Part shown: in pieces, positions 1 through 11,544 of the stretch
Layout of the letters: each line of letters opens with the position of its first letter
How positions within the stretch are numbered: position 1 is the stretch's first letter
Origin: Aaosphaeria pasadenensis
Taxonomy: Eukaryota; Ascomycota; Dothideomycetes; Pleosporales
Direction: 5' to 3'
NCBI GenBank assembly: GCA_022813625.1
Contig: JAKLMB010000019.1
Coordinates: 248,001 to 312,000, forward strand
DNA length: 64,000 nucleotides
Translations under genes and position numbers: made by a program
The notes under the pieces: generated by a model
Seen by the model: the letters and a program-made list of their open reading frames with translations, nothing else
Told to the model about the DNA's origin: nothing
Databases searched by the model: none

Positions 1-567
1 ATCGATGTCGGAACGACTACGGGCGAATCACGTCGCGGGGAGCTATGCTTTTCGTACTATAATCTAGGATATGGAATTTCCCATTATCAGAATCATTAGT
101 TACCTAGGTAGATAGTTCAACCTCTCTCGCTCTCGCAACATCATCTATCTACGGCTTATGGATCTCATAAGTTAATCTAATCCACACACACACTCACACA
201 CTCATCCAAACGCCGAGGTCAGGTATAAGAGACAACTCTCGCGCCCGGCATACGTGCAAGCAAGCCACGTTTAGACGTACCTTGATTTTTCTCCCCCTCT
301 CCCTTCCGAATACCCATTTTCTTGCGTCTGGGCATTCATCTTTTCAGCCTCATAACTCAAAGCTACTGCAAGGAGGCTTTGTTTGCTCCGTTTAGTAAGC
401 TCCCTCATATCCCGAGAGGCCAACATCGACATTCGACGTCGCATTGAGAGTTGGGAAAAACTCCGGGTTTTCGTTACCAAATCGCGGCCTCCGCTCCAAA
501 GAATCCTTTTGAACAGCACATACCAAATTTTCAAAAATAACCTCCACAACACAACACAGCATTCACA
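1..567. other. Left-edge non-coding stretch and leader of the GH13 gene
   Basis: No gene is supported here. A short CA-rich simple repeat lies at about 182-203. The last 30 bases before the ATG at 568 are A/C-rich (cacaacacaacacag), a typical fungal 5' leader for the alpha-glucosidase that follows. Small open frames on both strands have no family likeness. Confidence 0.5.
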
Positions 568-1550
568 ATGACCGTCCCCGAGCAGCAGCACTCCTCAACC
601 CCATGGTGGAAGTCCGCCGTCGTCTACCAAATCTACCCGGCGTCCTTCAAGGACTCCAACGACGACGGCGTCGGCGACCTGCAGGGCATCATCTCGCAGC
701 TCGACTACATCCGCGCGCTGGGCGCCGACGTCGTGTGGATCTGCCCCATGTACGACTCCCCGCAGGTCGACATGGGATACGACGTGCGGGACTACGAGAG
801 CGTGTATGCGCCGTACGGCACCGTCGCCGACATGGAGAGGTTGATCGAGGAGGCGCATCGCAGGGAGATGCGCGTCGTGCTGGATTTGGTCGTCAATCAT
901 ACTAGTGATCAGGTTAGTCCATCATCCTCTTTTTTTCCCTTTAAACTTCAAAGTTAGTTTGTTGGTCGCGTTGTTGAAGGGCCTATGATGGCGATTTCAT
1001 TTTTCTTGGTGTCCAAGAAATCGCTGGTTGCACCCCTGTCCGTGATCCCCATATTCCCTCCCCTTCGCGAACTCCGACCGTATATGTCGTGTGACTATGT
1101 ACGCTTTTTTGGCGACGCTACCCCGGATACAACGGCGGGGAAAAGCATGGGGACGTCATGCACATCACGGCATGGGAGAGTTGCGGTGTTTATTCATCTT
1201 TTTTTTTCACGCCTCGTTTCTCTTTTCTATTCTTGTTCAACTCGTATTCAGAGGAATATTTTCCTGGTTGCCTTGTGGAGACTCCACGTTAAGGGGCAGG
1301 GAATACTCTGCACTTTGCATAATGTTGAGGGAGACCTGAGAGTTGAGGTCAAAGTTTACTTTTTTGAATTTTGTTTCTTTGCTTGAGTTTTGTTTCTTGA
1401 GCCTTTGCTCTCTGGCTTGCCTCCCGGGCAATTGAAGCCCAAAGAGCCCCAAACTCAACATCTCAAGATGTGAAAACGAAAGAAGACACTAGAAGCTAAC
1501 CTTCCCCCCCCATCTAGCACAAATGGTTCCAAGAGTCACGATCCTCAAAG

Positions 1551-1582
<32 letters not shown>

Positions 1583-3134
1583 GCCCGCCACATACGACCC
1601 CGTCACAGGCGCTCGCAAGCCGCCCAACAACTGGCTGGGCAACTTCGGCGGCAGCGTCTGGCAATGGGACGACCACACGCAGGAGTACTACCTGCACCTC
1701 TTCTGCCCGGAGCAGCCCGACCTCAACTGGGAGAACGAGGAGACGCGCAAGGCCATCTACGAGAGCGCGATGGAGTTCTGGCTGCGGCGCGGCGTCGACG
1801 GGTTCCGCGTCGACACCGTCAACATGTACTCCAAGGGCGACATGCGGGATGCGCCCATCACAGACCCAGACTCGGAGTGGCAGTTCGCGGGCTTCCAGTA
1901 CTGTAATGGACCCAGGATGGCGGAGTTCCTCGGCGAGATGAACCAGGTGCTCGCGAAGTACGATGCCATGACCGTCGGCGAGTGCCCCAACACGCCGGAC
2001 ATGAAGAGGGTGCTCGAGTACGTGAGCGCGAAGGAGAAGCAGTTGAACATGGTGTTCCAATTCGTGAGTTCCCCATCCCCCTTCTTTCCTCCATAGCGGT
2101 CCAGTGTTCTGACATCGAAACCAAACAGGACGTCGTCGACATCGGCCAAGGGCCCTACAAATTCCAAACCACGCCCTTCAACTGGAAACTCCCGGCCCTC
2201 AAGGACGCCATCGAGCGGACGCAGAACCTGATCCGCGGCAACGACGGCTGGACGACAGCCTTCCTCGAGAACCACGACCAGTCGCGCTCCATCTCGCGGT
2301 TCGCCAGCGACGCCCCCGAGCACCGCGTCGCGAGCGGGAAGCTCCTCGCCCTCATGGAGGCCGCACTCTCCGGCACACTCTTCATCTACCAGGGCCAGGA
2401 GATCGGCATGGTCAACTTCCCGCTCGACTGGGACATGAGCGAGTACAAGGACGTCGACTCCTCCAACTACGTTCGTCCTCCCCCTCCCCACCCCTTTCCC
2501 CCCTCATCCACACCCATAATCTAACACCCCCCCGCAGTACAAAATGGTGTCCACCCGCACCAACGCCGACCCAACAGCCCTGCACGCCGCGCACGTCTCC
2601 CTCCAGCACCTCGCCCGCGACCACGCTCGCATCCCCATGTCCTGGGCGCCGACGCCCAACGCGGGATTCTCGCCCTCGCCGACGACGAAGCCCTGGATGC
2701 GCGCCGACGCCGCCCAGGCGCTCGTCTGCAACGCGAAGCAGCAGCAGGGCGACAAAGGGTCCGTCCTTTCGTTCTGGAAGCACGCGCTGAGGATTAGGAA
2801 GGAGTATGAGGGGTTGTTCGTGCATGGGGAGTTTGATGTGCTGGATAGGGATGATGAGGATGTGTTTTGGTTTGTTAAGACGGCGAAGACGGAGAAGGTG
2901 GTGAATGGCACCAATGGCACCAATGGCACCAATGGGACCAATGGTGCGGCGAATGGCGAGGGGAAGAGAGGGAAGGCGGTTGTCGTGTTGAATTTCACGG
3001 GGGAGGCGAGGGAGGTTAAGTGGCCGGCTGAGGTCGCGGGGGAGAAGGAGAAGAGCGAGCTTTTGGTTTCGACGGTCGAGAAGCATGAGGAGGGGAGGTT
3101 GGCGGCGTATGAGGGCAGGGTTTACCTGTTGTAA
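568..3134 (+). CDS. GH13 alpha-glucosidase (maltase/isomaltase type), 609 aa, 4 exons
   Basis: Hydrolyses terminal alpha-glucosidic bonds of maltose-type or isomaltose-type oligosaccharides. Exons: 568-912, 1518-2063, 2129-2470 and 2538-3134, with all junctions GT/AG and in frame. The protein starts with the GH13_31-like block WWKSAVVYQIYPASF. It has the catalytic triad expected of the family: nucleophile D214 (GFRVDTVN), acid/base E270 (TVGECPN) and D347 (ENHDQS), numbering close to yeast isomaltase. There is no signal peptide, so it is probably cytosolic. Substrate preference (maltose or isomaltose) cannot be read safely. Two oddities are a 605-nt first intron, long for this genome, and an Asn-Gly-Thr repeat insertion near residues 533-548 in the C-terminal domain. 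It is tail-to-tail with the lipase gene. No regulator or maltose permease is adjacent, so it is not a visible MAL cluster. Confidence 0.93.
2904..2945 (+). repeat. 9-bp coding minisatellite (aatggcacc) in the GH13 gene
   Basis: Four copies of aatggcacc (the fourth with one change, aatgggacc) plus a partial fifth encode a repeated Asn-Gly-Thr tract. Each unit is in frame, so copy-number change would lengthen or shorten a loop in the C-terminal domain without a frameshift. Each N-G-T triplet is not itself an N-x-S/T sequon with a usable context in a cytosolic enzyme. Confidence 0.85.
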
Positions 3135-3545
3135 GGGGGTGAGTGACGGGTGGGCAGATGATCGAGTTGCATCGCTGGCATACAGCACGACCTGCTGGTA
3201 TGGGCGTGGCTGTGATTGAGCCCCTCACGATTTCTTTTTATATGCATCATGGGAAGACATGATATAGGAGGACACACTCTGTAAACCTTGGAAGTGGTTC
3301 GGAGTTTGGTCCATTACGATTTAATGATAAGAAACAAAGAACAATGAATAAACGTACATGTACATTTCGCTAACAATAGTGATGCCCAATTCGTGATGCT
3401 TGAATACAAAACGCCGTACGTGGCCCGTAAACCAACATGAGTCTGCCTGTGATGATGACGCCAAAATGTCAAGAAAACCGCCCAAAACCCCAAGAATAGT
3501 GTGAAAATATCGTCGATCCCTTGTTTTCATGATACATAACAACCG
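3135..3545. other. Convergent 3' region between GH13 and lipase genes
   Basis: This is a tail-to-tail spacer of about 410 bp that should hold both 3' UTRs. I see no gene or structured element in it. Confidence 0.5.
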
Positions 3546-4800
3546 TTACAGCTCGGCATTCTCTTCCTCGACTGGGGTTTCGTCTCCAGGAACGGCGTCT
3601 GGGTACTTGCGATACCAATCCTTCGGGTCACCGCCGGGGACACACAGTCCTATTCTCCAGAAGTAATCTCTGTGGGCGAAGAAAAGCTCCCACAATTTGA
3701 ATCGGGCCGGGATACCCCACGACGCTCCATCACTCTCTTTTCCGGCAATGCAGTCTGGGTCCTCGTCACCCTTGCAGTACTGCAGATCGTCCACTGAGGG
3801 TGGGAGGTCCGGGGCGGAAATGAATATCTCCTGGCTATGCATGGCATACCCCCACTCGGCGAGCGGGAGCAGCGGGACGGGATCGCTCACGTGGGTGACC
3901 CGGTGGAACGAATTGGCATCCTTGTTGGAGGTGATGTTGAAGCGGTCGTCTATGTACGACATGAGGGCTTTATTGCCGATGCGCGGCTCGCCAAAGGTGG
4001 TCACGCGGGGCTGCCATCCGCGAGCCAGGAAATCGAGTCCGGCGAGAGCGGCGACCGCACCGCCCAACGAGTGCCCGACCAGCGTCAACTGGTAGTCTGG
4101 ATATTTCTCGATCGCTTCTGTCAGGTCGGAGAGGATGGCTTTTCGTGTGTTGAGCCAGGAGCTGTAGAATCCAGTGTGGACTGTGCAGTTTGTGCACTTG
4201 GGCGGATCTGCGGGTGGGGGCGTCTCATCGCTTGAATCCGGGTTTGCGATCCTGGGGTCTACGAAGTCGGACGTCTTTGAATCGTCGTCGCCAGGATAGG
4301 GAACGTACTCCTGGGGTACAGTCGACAGGTCTACAATGGTATTTGCGATAGAGTAGGTGCCGCGAAAGGCGAGGATGATGCGCGGAGGCGACGGCGGATG
4401 CGACAGAGCAATATAGCCACAGGAGTCGGAGAGAAGTGGTCCAGTATTCCAAGTCTAGTGAAACAAATCAGTATGGTGATCCTCTTCAACAAACATAATG
4501 CGAGGTGTGGTATCCTCCGCGCATCCGAAAACATACATCAATGAGTTCAAAGTTCTCGAACTCGCCGCATCGACTGGCGCATTGAAACGGCTTCTGGATA
4601 CCCAGTCCCGCTGTTCCTACGCAGTACGAAATATCGACGATACGTGCGAGTTCTTCTAATTCTCTAAAAAGAGCGACCGAGATTGCCGATCCATTGCTGG
4701 AATGCGCGACGACGGGTGTTTGTGTAGGGGCTGCTAGACTGCCAGCAGCCAGAGCGAGAAGCGCATTTAGGGAAAGGAAGAGGCCTGAGAGGGTGGCCAT
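3546..4800 (-). CDS. Secreted class 3 lipase / feruloyl-esterase-like, 390 aa, 2 exons
   Basis: Alpha/beta hydrolase of the fungal lipase class 3 family, which acts on acylglycerols or, in some members, on feruloyl esters. Exon 1 is 4800-4537 and exon 2 is 4454-3546, with a GTATGT donor and TAG acceptor and an 82-nt intron. The N-terminus is a clear signal peptide (Leu/Ala-rich segment to about residue 24, cut near AAP), so the protein is secreted. The catalytic triad can be placed: S217 in GHSLGG, D279 in HVSDPVP and H349 in AHRDYF, which matches the AHLWYF block of the family. The oxyanion-side block RIILAFRGT is also present. Several Cys residues in the N-terminal part suggest disulfides. 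Length is normal for the longer fungal subgroup. Substrate is not determinable from sequence. Confidence 0.9.
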
Positions 4801-5713
4801 GGACGGCGACTATCGCATAGCCTGTGAGTTAATGATGGCGCAGTGGCAGAAGGTTGGAACAAGCGGTGATGGTGAAGCCAAGCGCGGGAATATCAGGTAT
4901 TGAGGTCGGGGATGTGTAAGAGATGAGGTAAGGTGAGGTTGTGGTGGTTGGTGGTGACGATAGGATAAATGGAGTCACTCGAGTGTGTCTTGGCTGATGA
5001 CCCTGTGAAGGTTTGCTCCTCTTCCGTCATCGACTCGGGTTAATAATGAATTAATCAGAACTCATAGGATAGGTCTGCCGACTGGCTAGGGACTCTGGGG
5101 TCTAGTCTATTACGAGTAATTAATGAAGGGTCTAGTTACTCATGCTGTATTGTCTAACCAAAGGGGAAATGGGAAGGAGAAGGGGAAGGGAAAAAGGGAA
5201 GAGGAAGGGGATCATGTGTGATTTACGCCAAGCATCCCGCCCTGTTTGACACTAGTCCTGTTATGGACAAGATACAAGGTCTCGGCCATTAGATCATCTC
5301 ATGACATCATTCTTGTGTCTTTTCAAAGTCACCCCAACGGAAAAGAAAGGCTGAACCTGAACATGAACAACACGCAATCCAAGACAACATCGGCCGATGA
5401 GATTTACCGCGCCTGAATTGAACAAGAACTTTTACAAGTATTAACACACACTTGTCATCCTCTTTTCTCTTCTTTTTCTCATCTCTTTATTTATTGCCAA
5501 CCTGCTCGGCACTCTCTTGACTTTTCTTACATATACTTACCTACTTACCACACTAACCACCACGACCACGCTAGGTGACGCTACCCGCTGACATCCGCAT
5601 CCGTAATCGCTGGGCGAAACCATATCCCATACACCTATTTTGTCCCTGCCTTTGCCCACTTTTCTGGTCCCTTCATCGCTCTGGACCTCTCCTCTCGATA
5701 TCACCAAAAACTT
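4801..5713. other. Divergent promoter region, lipase (-) and membrane protein (+)
   Basis: This 0.9-kb head-to-head spacer has no gene. It holds a pure purine run at 5171-5211 on the + strand and a pyrimidine-rich leader at about 5458-5480 (cctcttttctcttc). Both are consistent with promoter or 5' UTR sequence. Confidence 0.5.
5171..5211 (+). repeat. 41-nt uninterrupted polypurine tract
   Basis: Every base from 5171 to 5211 is A or G (motifs such as gaaggggaaggg). It lies in the divergent spacer about 370 bp upstream of the lipase start codon and 500 bp upstream of the membrane-protein start. Tracts like this can form triplex DNA or disfavour nucleosomes. No protein-coding reading is supported. 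Confidence 0.7.
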
Positions 5714-6984
5714 ATGGCAACTCCAGCGACTTCAACAGAGCCCCTGAGGGCTCCCTCACCTACCCATCAACAACCGACCACCACAACCACAACAATGACC
5801 GATGCGCACCCGCAAACGGAGACATCGCACGCTACGACCCTTCAAGTTCCGGGCCAAGCACACGTCGGCAGTGCCAATGAGGATCCCAGCACGCGAAGCA
5901 TCGCCGAGAATGCAAGCCAAACTGGAAGCCAAAATCCCGATAACGTCCCCAGCAGAGTAACAACGCCGCAACCCTCCGAGCTGCCCTCAGCCCTATTCCC
6001 TCACACCCAAGTCACCTATGATGATCCCGACTTCACGCGGCCGCCGCCGTTGAATTATTCTCTGCGGACGAGGAAGAAGGCCATCTTCTGGTTCTGGCTG
6101 TTGATCATCCTCGACTGCGTTTTTATGCCAATTGGACTCTACTTTGGCATGTGGTATGGCACAACGCGCGACCAATTGTCGGCAAATGCAGTCTTCAGTA
6201 TCAGTACTGCCCTTCTCGGAACCGTCTCGATCGTGGAATACTTTATCCGTTTTCACCGATTGTTCAAGAAGAATTCCAGCTGCCGAGTCATTGGTGCGCA
6301 CAGATGGTATCTGGATTGGTTTCACTGGAATTTGTCTGTTGGATGGTTCTTTGTCATGATCGAACTGATTGCGTGAGTTCTGCTCTACAACATGTCTCAT
6401 TGTTATTGAATTGCACAAACTAACCCAAACACAAGTGGCACATGTCCCCATGATCCACCCATCCGTCTGCTGGCCATTCCCGCGTCCACCATGATCTTCG
6501 CCATTGGCGTGGAGCTTCTCCTCGTCGATATCCTCCGCATCTGGGGTGTTCCAGCCCCATGCAGGATTTCCTCGCTCCCCGTCGGCGCTCCTCTCCGCCC
6601 AGGAATCTACGCCTACATCGAGGATATCTGCGCAGTAGATGGCTCTGGAGGCACCGAGTTCCGCCAGAGATTGAACCTCCGTTACCAGGCCAGCAAAGCC
6701 TTCCGCGAGATGCTCCACCGTTTGACCCTTTTCTGGGCCATTGGCGCCATCGTCTGTGCTGCGGTCACCGTTGCTATCGTATTTACCATCGATAGAGATG
6801 CTGCCTACGTTGTATGTTTTCACCTCCCCTCGCCAAAATTGAAACAGAAAGCTAACATGTACAGGTTGGATGGACTCTGCCTTTCGTCTGGGCAGGTCTC
6901 TGGACCGCCCTTACGATCCCTTGGGTGCAAAGGAGCCTCAAGCAGGAGTACGAACAGTGGACCAATGTCAAGTGGAAGGCTTAA
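5714..6984 (+). CDS. Six-helix integral membrane protein of unknown function, 384 aa, 3 exons
   Basis: Exons 5714-6372, 6436-6811 and 6865-6984 join in frame through GTGAGT and GTATGT donors. Residues 1 to about 110 are a low-complexity Thr/Pro/Ser/Gln-rich tail expected to be cytosolic. After a basic RTRKK stretch come about six hydrophobic helices: two before the first intron's region, one ending at ELIAG, one around MIFAIGVELLL, one around FWAIGAIVCAAVTVAIV and a last one near the C-terminus. The C-terminus ends KWKA. A loop with conserved-looking Cys and Gly (GIYAYIEDICAVDG) sits between helices 4 and 5. I do not recognise a named family. A start at the in-frame ATG 5795 is also possible and would shorten the disordered tail. 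Confidence 0.8.
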
Positions 6985-8884
6985 ATCAAAGACAGTCCCG
7001 ACATCATGCATCCAAAAACGAAACAACATTTTTCTTTGTAGTAAATCATAAAGTTGCGAACCCTCTGTAAGACTATCTATTAGCATGGCGCTGGTGTCTT
7101 CCTGTTCAGGTTGAAAACGGGGAGAGGGGAAAAACATATCTAAAGGACATTTCTTATCTTTTTCTAGATACCACTATAACTAAAGTACTCTTTTCGCAAG
7201 AAGCTGGGCTATATATAATTCTATTCAAAGTCCTTTCGAAAAAAATCCACACATAACCGCAACATGAACAAAACAACGATATCAAACCCAAGCATGGCAA
7301 TTACAGCCAGAGTCGCATCCATCTTGAGTGAAATCACCTCTAATCTCATGACATCAAGACATCCAACCCCATCCGCGTCGATCCCAGGGCCACACGCGTC
7401 CTCCCGCCGTCCGTTATCTTTCCCCGCTCACCGTCGTCCGTCGTACGAGCGTACAGTACGTTGTCCCTACACCTACTCGGCCCTATTCATAGGGCAAAGG
7501 GCCCTTCCCTCCTCCGGAACCCCCCTACCCTTCGTATATGCATGCACAGTAACCCTCACCACACCATGTCCCATCATCACCCATAACTACCAAAACACAC
7601 AACGAAATAATCCCCGACCCAACGCATGCGTGGTCAATATTGTAATTCGCCCATCACTCCACCGAGCTGTCACAAGCCTTTTCGGAATGTTGTCTTGCCG
7701 TTGCCTTCCTTTCGTTCAATCACATGAGGACTATTACTACGTACCTACCCAGCGGTAGTTCGAATTAAAACTCGCCGGACAGAATAGCACAGCTACCTCC
7801 AGCGAATAAAGTATGCACGTACTCGTAGGGTAAAGGGGGGGCGGTGCAAACAATAAAAAAAATCAAACTACGAGTTTAGTCTTTGGTCTGGTCAGATTGC
7901 CGGGATCGAAAAAGCAGCACTCGTTCGGCCCCGGGAGACGAGAGGAGGGGGAGGAGAGTGAGAGGAAAAGGGCCAAGTACAAGCTGACGGGAATGACATC
8001 GTCCAAGGCCGGGCTGTCTTGGTATTTCGCGCGCGGGCGAACACGGGACGGACGGGGCAGAAAGGGACATCGGAGGAAAGTTCGCGCGTTGGTGTAGGAA
8101 TTGGGGGGGGGAGGTTTGTTTATTTTTGTTTTTTTAATTGTCCGATAGGATTCCCGGGATTGTTATTCGATGGGGACCCTGCTTCGCATGTGATGGGGTT
8201 TCTTCTGTTTGGTATGTTCTCGGTTGTGATTACTATTGAGGCGCTTTAGAGTAGCTTAGTATCAATACACACATGTTTGCATTGTACTAGGTACGAGTAC
8301 TTGTATGTATGTACTCCGTAAATACATCAATGATATGCAAGACAAAACATTCCAAAGTCCATACAGTACTGCTATGTCTTTGTCGCCTTACTTCGAGTTG
8401 TTCTAGCTTGCTCCACACCTGTTCCACAACAGGTTCGATCGCCCAGACATTCGTTTCGAATTCTCCTGCGTAGGGCTGTCGACTAGCTCCTTTGCGCTGC
8501 CATGGCATAATTTTAAGTTTTTGTTGTGTTTATTTATCATTTGCCGTTTAGATGGTAGGCTAGGGGATGTTGGTTTGTGTTTACGACTCATGAGACGGTG
8601 GTCGTCGCGTTTTCTTAGCTCACGATGGCGTCTTTTGGCAGACCCCTGGATTTAGTGGGTTTGATAGATGGATGGAAATGGTTTGTATGAGTGGATATTG
8701 GATTGGGGAAGAGCATGTGTTTGGTTGATTTTGTAGGTGTTGACTGTTGTTTTGAATGTGCATTGGACTTCGACATATCTCTTCGACATCCTCATCATCG
8801 AATTCGTTACTGAAGTCATGGCCCAGGAACGTCCATGATGTTTGCCGCTGCTCGTCATGAGCGAACATTCATACTACCGCTGTC
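6985..8884. other. 1.9-kb spacer, no supported gene
   Basis: Convergent spacer between the membrane-protein gene and the dienelactone-hydrolase gene. The 164-codon frame at 7264-7758 has Ser/Thr/Pro-rich, unstructured content and no family likeness. Purine-rich runs lie near 7927-7970, and G-runs near 7838 and 8104. A TACTCCGTA site is at 8312-8320 (see findings). Confidence 0.45.
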
Positions 8885-9886
8885 CTACGCCAAAAACCTC
8901 TTGAACCACTCGATACCCTGCTTCTCTGCTTCATCCATAGCCTTCTTATCCTTCTCACTACTCCAATCGCCCCGGAGCGCGAAACCGTGGACCTGGTCCT
9001 CATACACCTTGACCTCACTCTGCAACCCCCCATCCCTCTTCGTTTGCAACAGCTCCTGAATCTGCTGGACCTCCTTTTCACCCAACAGACTATCCTTATC
9101 CCCCAACGCCAACGACAGCGGCTTCACCACCGGTTCGAAGTCTCCCGGTATGGCCACAAGACTCGGATGGCAAGCATACGCCGCATCGACCGCGACCGCA
9201 GGATCGGTCGCATGAGCCGCCAGAATCGCATACCGCCCTCCCCAGCAGAACCCAATGACGCCGACCTTGTCGGTCCCGGGGGTCTTGCGCACCTCGCGGA
9301 TGAAGCCGTCGATGACGGGCTTGGATACCGCCTCCCGGTGGTTGAGCAGCCAGGGGCCCAGTGTGGCGCCGACTTTGGCGGTCGCGGCCGTCTTCTGGAC
9401 GACGGATTGCGATTCCCGCACCGGCAACGGGGGCTCCACGTCCTGCAGGAATTCGATGGGTAGAGAGTCGTTTTGGTGGACGTCAGGGATGTAGGCTGTG
9501 AAGCCTGCTTTGGCGTATGAGTCGGCGAGGAGGCGGACGTTGGGGAATGTCCAGCCGAAGACTATGCGAGATATCAGTGTCTGGACAAGACAACATTGGG
9601 GGAAGAAAGGTGAGTGCTTGTAGGAAAGGTTGCTGCTTACTGTCCACTAGGAACACAATGCTCTTCTCCTTGGATCCATTCTCAGGCTCGGCGACATAGG
9701 TGTTGAGTCCAGCTATGTTTCTCAAGTTAGGATATGAGTTGTCCTTCTTTTCAGTGAAGACTACTCACCGATGGTCTTTTCAATGCCTGTAGGCTTTCCC
9801 TCCTTGACCTTTCCGGATAGACAGCACGAGCTCATGCCCACACCAATGTTGCCACCGTCTGTCAAATCTTGTCCTCCGGTCGCCAT
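8885..9886 (-). CDS. Dienelactone hydrolase family protein, 288 aa, 3 exons
   Basis: Small cytosolic alpha/beta hydrolase of the DLH family (fungal AIM2-like branch). Exons are 9886-9769, 9712-9641 and 9561-8885. Introns are 56 and 79 nt with GTGAGT and GTAAGC donors. The nucleophile is a cysteine, C169 in GFCWGG, as in true dienelactone hydrolases. The Asp is expected in the LALGDKDS block and the His is in QVHGFALRG. The N-terminal CC motif (SSCCLSG) matches fungal family members. Prokaryotic relatives open dienelactones in aromatic catabolism. The fungal role is mostly uncharacterised, so I infer only a hydrolase. No catabolic partners flank it. The start codon is the first ATG after a pyrimidine-poor leader and gives the usual family N-terminus. 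Confidence 0.9.
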
Positions 9887-10366
9887 ATTTTATGTGTTTA
9901 TTCAATTAGCGAAGTCTTGAATCTTCAGGTACAACTACACAGTGTTGTCGCTTTGCTTTTGAAGTGTCTAGAAAGTTAGATGTCGAACGCAACACAACGA
10001 GAGTATCAGACTGACGTGTGCATTGTAAATGTGGGGTCTCAGGGTCAGGCCATTGAAATATTCAAATGATGTCATGGTTTGCGATTGAATTCTCGAAGGG
10101 CCAGAGAAAAAATGGAGACATCAACGTGGTGCGGTGCCTGCCCCACACCCGCAGTAGCTCCCGAACGGCATCCCATCCATTCCAACCATCCATTCCATCC
10201 TTCTAGACCCATAACGTCCTAAAAGAAGGACTATCTCGACAATCGCTGTTCCTACATGCTTCAGCAAACCAAAGTAAACCAGAAATGTGACATGAATTCT
10301 CCGACTCTCGTCCCAAACCCTCACTGACAATTCATCGTGTATGCAATGCTCTCCCATCTTCGTGAT
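9887..10366. other. Upstream region of the DLH gene
   Basis: A 480-bp spacer that should contain the promoter of the minus-strand DLH gene and the 3' UTR of the small gene upstream. Nothing distinctive is visible. Confidence 0.45.
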
Positions 10367-10828
10367 TCACATACCCACCTGCCGGCCGCACGCAACAAGC
10401 AGACCCACGAACCCACACGACACCAACATAAGCACGCATATCAACCCCTTCTCCACCCCCTTCAACTCATCATCTCTGTCGCCTTCACCCCCCGCATCGT
10501 CCGAATGCTCGTATACCCCCCTGCCGTCTTCGTCGCCTTCGATCTCGAGTGCTAGGTATGCTTGCGATCGGCCGCTAGAGAAGTCGTAGTACATGTTCGA
10601 CGCTGCGAAGTTGCACGTGGGACGTTTGCTCCTGGTGTGTGGTTCCGCCGGGCTCAGCGGGATTTGCTCGTTGGGGTTGTGGGGTGTTGGTAGGGATGGC
10701 GGCATGTCTTCTGTCATTGCGGTTGACGTCGAGGATGTAGCGGATGGGGCGTATGAGATTGTGATTGTGCCATAGTTGGTATTTTGAGATGTGTTGGTGC
10801 TGCTGGGGAACCTGTTGCTTCGTGGCAT
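10367..10828 (-). CDS. Small hypothetical protein with C-terminal membrane helix, 153 aa
   Basis: Single open frame starting at the ATG at 10828. The longer frame to 11143 has upstream ATGs, but its N-terminal sequence lacks coding character. The first two thirds are Ser/Thr/Pro/Asn-rich and presumably disordered. An acidic stretch (EIEGDEDGRGVYEHSDD) follows. The protein ends with one hydrophobic helix (GLICVLMLVSCGFVGLLVA) and a short basic tail, the layout of a tail-anchored protein. I recognise no family. It could be a chance frame. The well-formed terminal helix preceded by charged residues is the main support. Confidence 0.42.
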   Translation of the reverse strand: MPRSNRFPSSTNTSQNTNYGTITISYAPSATSSTSTAMTEDMPPSLPTPHNPNEQIPLSPAEPHTRSKRPTCNFAASNMYYDFSSGRSQAYLALEIEGDEDGRGVYEHSDDAGGEGDRDDELKGVEKGLICVLMLVSCGFVGLLVACGRQVGM

Positions 10829-11544
10829 GGTGAGGGTGTGTTTGGGGACAGGGAACCGGCCACTGCGGTCTTCGTTGCGATGATAAGTTTGATATGGATG
10901 TGAAGTTGAATGATGTGCTGACTTGATGCTCCGTGAACGTTCGGGCGGATCTCTGGATGCGGATGAAGTCTTGATGATGAGGATGAGCGTTATCGCTTTG
11001 TCAACAGGTGTACTTGCTTGAGATGTGGTGAAAAGTGCAAGAGCAAGTTGTGTGTGTGCCGGACAGTCGAATAATAAGAAGTACAGTGAAATTGCTGAGA
11101 GGATTGTTGGGCATGCGTGGGGACCAAAGTAAAATCCCGACAACCATAATTGGCTTTCTCGTCACCAAATCATGGGTTCAGGTACCAAAATACCAAAGGT
11201 TCGGTTCATCATCCTGCTCACTGACTGATGTCTGAACTCCATCAATGAGACCTCGATATTAGAGGTTATCCACAAAGTAGTTCTTGATGGATATTTGGTA
11301 TTCAACAATCTGTTATCAACACTCGTTCTTCACGTGTGATAGCATAGCTTCCGAAACTCTAACTAGACACCCCATATTTCTTTTAGCAACAATGGGTCCA
11401 GGATAATATCTTTGTCATTATTTTATTATGAATCTAGTGTACAGCGAGGTAGAGCAATGCTTACTTTGCCTGGAAGATAACGGCCGGTATACCAGCCGTA
11501 TAAAGAGGGTTGCAGCAGCTTATGACCTATTCTTAAGCATGACC
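10829..11544. other. Spacer upstream of the small gene and downstream of prp28
   Basis: About 0.7 kb without a supported gene. It should hold the promoter of the small minus-strand gene and the prp28 3' UTR. Minus-strand frames run through part of it but lack family signal. Confidence 0.4.

Noticed and set aside
7264..7758. 164-codon + frame after the six-helix membrane protein
   Set aside because: Ser/Thr/Pro-rich content without structure, no splice partners and no family likeness. It lies in a convergent spacer.
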